This document shows, in pieces, positions 44,364-45,462 of a stretch of 45,462 nucleotides of DNA. The DNA is from Lachnospiraceae bacterium (GTDB lineage Bacteria; Bacillota; Clostridia; Lachnospirales; Lachnospiraceae): the NCBI GenBank assembly GCA_017521195.1, contig JAFXGP010000084.1, forward strand, positions 1 through 45,462, written 5' to 3'. The notes under the pieces were generated by a model. That model saw only the letters and a program-made list of their open reading frames with translations. It was not told the origin of the DNA and searched no databases. The stretch's first letter is position 1, and each line of letters begins with the position of its first letter. The position numbers and the translations under genes are program-made.

Positions 44364-44525
44364 CTATCTTAATGACATTGTGCCATTCACCAAAGTTTTT
44401 ATTTGTAGTAAAGATGGTTGCATATTTTTCATATCTTCCGGCAATAAGCTGAAAAACAGATTGGCTCCTTCAAGGCTTGTAGGAAGATATCCTATTTCAT
44501 CAATAATTAAAACTTTATATTTGGC
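44364..44525 (-). mobile_element. istB: IS21-family istB helper ATPase fragment
   Basis: About 54 codons of an IstB-like ATPase: KYKVLIIDEIGYLPTSLEGA (Walker B and following) in one frame, then YEKYATIFTTNKNFGEW in another, so a frameshift lies near 44431. The Walker A half, the C-terminus and any istA are missing. It abuts the mntP fragment, marking an old IS21-type insertion followed by deletion. Confidence 0.72.
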
Positions 44526-44551
44526 TTAATACTTTCTTCATATCAGTTGTG

Positions 44552-45250
44552 TTACTCGACCTTCAGCATACGATAACCTATTCCTATATGCGTCTGGATA
44601 TACTGCGGTGACTCCGTACCTATTTCTAGCTTCTTTCTGAGTGTTGACATAAACACTCTTAAGGATGCCACATCATCATCCCAGCTCCTGCCCCAGATTT
44701 TCTGTGTGATAAAGGTATGTGTCAGCACTTTTCCTACATTTTGTGACAACAGGCATAGCAATTTATACTCAATAGGTGTCAGATGTAGTTCTTCCTCATC
44801 CAGATAGGCACTTCCGGCTGCATAATCCACCCTTAATTTACCATTTCTAAATACGGATTCATTCGTATTATTTGCCTGCATCATGGCAAGCCTTCTGGCT
44901 GTCACACGAAGTCTTGCAAGAAGCTCCTCCACAGAAAAGGGCTTTGTCAGATAATCGTCTGCTCCATTGTCAAGTGCCTCTATCTTGTCCGCATCCTCAC
45001 TTCTTGCACTTATAACAATTATCGGCATGTTTGACCATGATCTGATTTTTTTAATTACCTCAACCCCATCCATATCTGGAAGTCCCAAATCAAGCAATGC
45101 AATGTCCGGATTATAAGTGGATGCCTGAAGAATGGCTTCTTCTCCGTTTTCTGCCACTATATATTTATAGTCATGTGCTTTTAAAATGGTAGACATTAAA
45201 TTTCTGACGGATTTATCATCTTCTACCACCAATATTTGAAGTTTATTCAT
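44552..45250 (-). CDS. kdpE: Response regulator KdpE (OmpR family)
   Basis: About 232 residues. The receiver domain has the acidic pair ED (VVEDDKSV), the phosphorylation site Asp in ALLDLGLPDMDG, and K in TKPF. The C-terminal winged helix (LHLTPIEYKLLCLLSQNVGKVLTHTFITQKIWG ... HIGIGYRM) is OmpR type and closest in feel to KdpE. I start at ATG 45250 behind GAGGTGAG; TTG at 45253 is one codon earlier. The start overlaps the kdpD stop by eight bases. KdpDE controls high-affinity K+ uptake; kdp transport genes are not in this window. Confidence 0.85.
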   Translation of the reverse strand: MNKLQILVVEDDKSVRNLMSTILKAHDYKYIVAENGEEAILQASTYNPDIALLDLGLPDMDGVEVIKKIRSWSNMPIIVISARSEDADKIEALDNGADDYLTKPFSVEELLARLRVTARRLAMMQANNTNESVFRNGKLRVDYAAGSAYLDEEELHLTPIEYKLLCLLSQNVGKVLTHTFITQKIWGRSWDDDVASLRVFMSTLRKKLEIGTESPQYIQTHIGIGYRMLKVE

Positions 45251-45462
45251 CAATTCTCACCTCTTCCAATGGTAACGTAAATGTAAAATTACAGCCCTGT
45301 GATTGATTGTCAGTCAATGTTATCTCTCCACCGTGTGCATTGATTATGGACTTGCAAAGGGCAAGACCAAGTCCCAGGCTTCGACGGCTGTCTGCAATCT
45401 TGTTCTCTCCTGTATAAAACATGTCAAAAACACGGGGCTTTATTTCCTTTGGAATCCCCGGA
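45243..45462 (-). CDS. kdpD: KdpD-like sensor histidine kinase, C-terminal end (partial)
   Basis: The last 72 codons are in the window: MFYTGENKIADSRRSLGLGL with the G2-type glycine box of the HATPase domain, then CKSIINAHGGEITLTDNQS, ending FTFTLPLEEVRIDE. The rest lies beyond the right edge. The tail LGLGLALCKSII HGGE is typical of KdpD. It overlaps kdpE by eight bases and is clearly co-translated with it. Confidence 0.8.
   Translation of the reverse strand, partial: PGIPKEIKPRVFDMFYTGENKIADSRRSLGLGLALCKSIINAHGGEITLTDNQSQGCNFTFTLPLEEVRIDE

Overview
The window is a low-GC, strongly coding stretch that reads like a chromosome of an anaerobic spore-forming Clostridia, most likely Lachnospiraceae. 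Four things point there: the order of the rplU-prp-rpmA-obgE-yhbY-nadD-yqeK-rsfS block, an L27 with a cleavable N-terminus next to its protease Prp, short HisG paired with HisZ, and a YlbJ-type sporulation membrane protein behind a sigma-E-like promoter. No tRNA, rRNA, CRISPR array or prophage was seen. The species was not identified.

Region 1 (1-4.6 kb, minus strand) is the ribosome and GTPase operon, with a near-consensus promoter and a structured leader before rplU and a bidirectional terminator after rsfS. Region 2 (4.6-12.7 kb) is accessory DNA: NUDIX and 2H-phosphoesterase genes, a SAM methyltransferase and an SCP2 protein that share a nearly identical 50-bp upstream element, a nucleoside phosphorylase, a HipB antitoxin with a clean operator-promoter beside a gutted HipA, two decayed genes (an XRE-membrane regulator and a PAP2 phosphatase), and a large beta-helix lipoprotein. 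It separates rplU from rng, DUF2344 and the TIGR03960-type radical SAM gene (12.7-16.9 kb), which are usually direct neighbours in related Clostridia.

Region 3 (17.0-26.3 kb) is the most interesting. An ene-reductase flavoprotein (old yellow enzyme type, [4Fe-4S]/FMN/FAD) and both subunits of a divergent aconitase X form a minus-strand operon. A MATE exporter and an aromatic-acid-exporter-like protein are transcribed divergently from promoters whose -35 boxes overlap in one palindrome. A CrtI-like flavoprotein and a plant-type [2Fe-2S] ferredoxin reductase follow on the plus strand. My inference is a dehydratase plus ene-reductase module, possibly for reductive dehydroxylation, with export and electron supply. 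The substrate is unknown.

Region 4 (26.3-33.3 kb) holds a CBS/DRTGG manganese pyrophosphatase behind a palindromic operator and a hisZ-hisG-hisD-hisB-hisIE operon. The HisIE carries an extra N-terminal HisA/HisF-like barrel that has lost its usual catalytic aspartates. Region 5 (33.3-41.1 kb) has recU, two pseudouridine synthases, an SDR, a YgiQ-type radical SAM protein, a HAD phosphatase and ylbJ. Region 6 (41.1-45.5 kb) has a periplasmic-sensing c-di-GMP phosphodiesterase, a scar of mntP and IS21 istB fragments, and kdpE with the 3' end of kdpD at the window edge.
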